24,627 nt of DNA from Mesoaciditoga sp964503355 (lineage in GTDB: Bacteria > Thermotogota > Thermotogae > Mesoaciditogales > Mesoaciditogaceae). Positions 23,883 to 24,627 of this stretch are shown here, in pieces; position 1 is the stretch's first letter, and each line of letters begins with the position of its first letter. The DNA lies in assembly GCA_964503355.1 (NCBI GenBank), contig CAZCZS010000018.1, forward strand, positions 1-24,627, written 5' to 3'. A model generated the notes under the pieces. That model was not told where the DNA came from. It saw only the letters and a program-made list of their open reading frames with translations, and made no database searches. A program made the translations under genes and the position numbers.

Positions 23883-24407
23883 TTGAAAATACAGTACAAA
23901 TCCAGAAATTTAGAAATTAGCGATGCCATGAAAGAATATTTCAACAAGAAAATATCAAAACTCGAAAGATTGGTAAACGATGAAGATGGAGAGGTTGAAG
24001 TCCGCTTTTCAAAGGTGAGACAACTTTACACCGTTGAAGTGACTTTGAAAATGAGATCGATAATAGTGAGAGCTGAAGAAAAAACAAAAGATTTTTACGC
24101 TTGTGTGGACAACGCCGTGAACAACCTTGAGAGAAGATTAAAACGATTCAAAGAGCGCTTTAGAACGCTAAAACGTGAAAAAGCCGTGGAAGCGGCACAA
24201 GAAAGCGTGACAGCAGAAGAAGAAAACAAAGAAAAAGTCGTCAAAGTGAAGAAATTCGAACTCAGACCGATGAGCGTTGATGAGGCGATGATCCAACTTG
24301 ACATGCTGGATCATGAATTCTTTGTCTTTAGAAACGCGGAAGACGATCAGATAAACGTCCTTTACAGAAGAAAAGATGGCAACTACGGTTTGATAGTTCC
24401 TCAATAA
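23883..24407 (+). CDS. hpf: Ribosome hibernation-promoting factor, long form
   Basis: A 174-residue protein that binds the decoding region of the 30S subunit in stationary phase. The N-terminal domain (1-95) has the HPF pattern: IQYKSRNLEISDAMKEYFNKKISKLERL, VEVTLKMRSIIVRAEE and DFYACVDNAVNNLERRLKRFKER. A charged linker rich in Glu and Lys follows. The C-terminal domain (about 120-174) has KKFELRPMSVDEAMIQLDMLDHEFFVFRN and INVLYRRKDGNYGLIVP, which mediates 100S dimer formation in long-form HPF. The TTG start at 23883 has AAAGGAGG 8 bases upstream. It stands alone, divergent from tRNA-Ala, and ends at a strong hairpin. Confidence 0.96.
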   Translation: MKIQYKSRNLEISDAMKEYFNKKISKLERLVNDEDGEVEVRFSKVRQLYTVEVTLKMRSIIVRAEEKTKDFYACVDNAVNNLERRLKRFKERFRTLKREKAVEAAQESVTAEEENKEKVVKVKKFELRPMSVDEAMIQLDMLDHEFFVFRNAEDDQINVLYRRKDGNYGLIVPQ

Positions 24408-24433
24408 AATAGTTCACCAAAATAAGTTAAAAG

Positions 24434-24463
24434 ATCCCATCTCTTGTAGGAGATGGGATTTTG
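24434..24463 (+). terminator. Rho-independent terminator of hpf
   Basis: ATCCCATCTC pairs with GAGATGGGAT around a TTGTAG loop, followed by TTTTGAATTTTA. It lies 27 bases after the hpf stop. Confidence 0.85.
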
Positions 24464-24476
24464 AATTTTAATGGAC

Positions 24477-24500
24477 TTAACTTGTGCTTATACAAGTTAA
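24477..24500. repeat. Small perfect hairpin next to repeat copy D
   Basis: TTAACTTGT pairs with ACAAGTTAA around a 6-base GCTTAT loop. Its CTTGT/ACAAG core recurs in the start of repeat copies B and D, so it may be a fragment of the same family. The function is unknown. Confidence 0.55.
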
Positions 24501-24508
24501 TAACTCAC

Positions 24509-24627
24509 GTTGTGCGTCAACTTTACAAGCTAATGGCATTTATCAAATAAACATCGCTTTTCAAGCGATAAGGGAATTTTTTTCGAAGATGTCATCCCGG
24601 ACCTGATCCGGGATCTCATCCTTAGAT
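24509..24627 (+). repeat. Dispersed composite repeat, copy D (continues beyond window)
   Basis: The left module GTGCGTCAACTTTACAAGC and the ATCGCTT-TTC-AAGCGAT hairpin (24553-24569), followed by a run of T, match copy B closely. The palindrome then begins with TGTCATCCCGGACCTGATCC and is cut by the window end. It lacks the middle module that copies B and C share. Confidence 0.85.

Noticed and set aside
23466..23920. Three ORFs running through tRNA-Ala on either strand
   Set aside because: Their residues (for example GARFLRKEEVVGSNP) are the familiar artefact of translating a tRNA gene.

Overview
The window is a gene-dense stretch of a bacterial chromosome with mid G+C, very short intergenic gaps and many ATGA or TGATG start/stop overlaps. 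A complete A/V-type ATPase operon, a methylthioadenosine deaminase closely resembling Thermotoga TM0936, an EF-G-like GTPase and a long-form hibernation factor suggest an anaerobic thermophile, most likely Thermotogota. This is inferred from remembered protein similarity and is not proven.

Layout. 1-986 (+): the 3' end of queF, then a YhhQ-type queuosine-precursor transporter. 1063-1293: first copy of a dispersed repeat. 1299-1742 (-): a CGGC-domain cysteine-rich protein with an inverted repeat in its upstream region. 1830-10836 (-): a ten-gene A/V-type ATPase operon in the order H-C-I-K1-K2-F-E-A-B-D. It has two proteolipid (K) genes, one of which has lost the ion-binding glutamate. 10951-11220: repeat copy B. 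11329-12183 (+): a DUF89 phosphatase-family protein. 12235-12309 (-): tRNA-Pro(UGG). 12300-12827 (-): a membrane-anchored, possibly calycin-like protein. 13026-13344: repeat copy C, inverted relative to B.

13399-23699 (+): a tightly packed run of ten genes, read as one operon: a FliT-like helical protein, a class II aldolase, MTA/SAH deaminase, a lipoprotein, a YhcC-like radical SAM protein, two tandem purine nucleoside phosphorylases, pyrimidine-nucleoside phosphorylase, a secreted phosphodiester-glycosidase-like protein and an EF-G-like GTPase. 23733-23808 (-): tRNA-Ala(CGC). 23883-24407 (+): hpf. Repeat copy D begins at about 24509 and runs off the end.

How the parts fit. The ATPase operon encodes a full rotary machine: A3B3 head, D/F axle, E/H stalks, C, I and a K ring. 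The 13.4-23.7 kb operon looks like a nucleoside and 5'-methylthioadenosine (or 5'-deoxyadenosine) salvage unit. In it, deamination, phosphorolysis and aldol cleavage could recover purine base and triose phosphate, although the needed isomerase MtnA is not in the window. The observations most worth following up are the K paralogue with Asn in place of the essential Glu, the Asn-to-Asp change in the base-binding site of the first purine nucleoside phosphorylase, the aldolase-deaminase-phosphorylase grouping, and the composite repeat family whose copies B and C share 53 identical bases in opposite orientation around a 2-kb segment.
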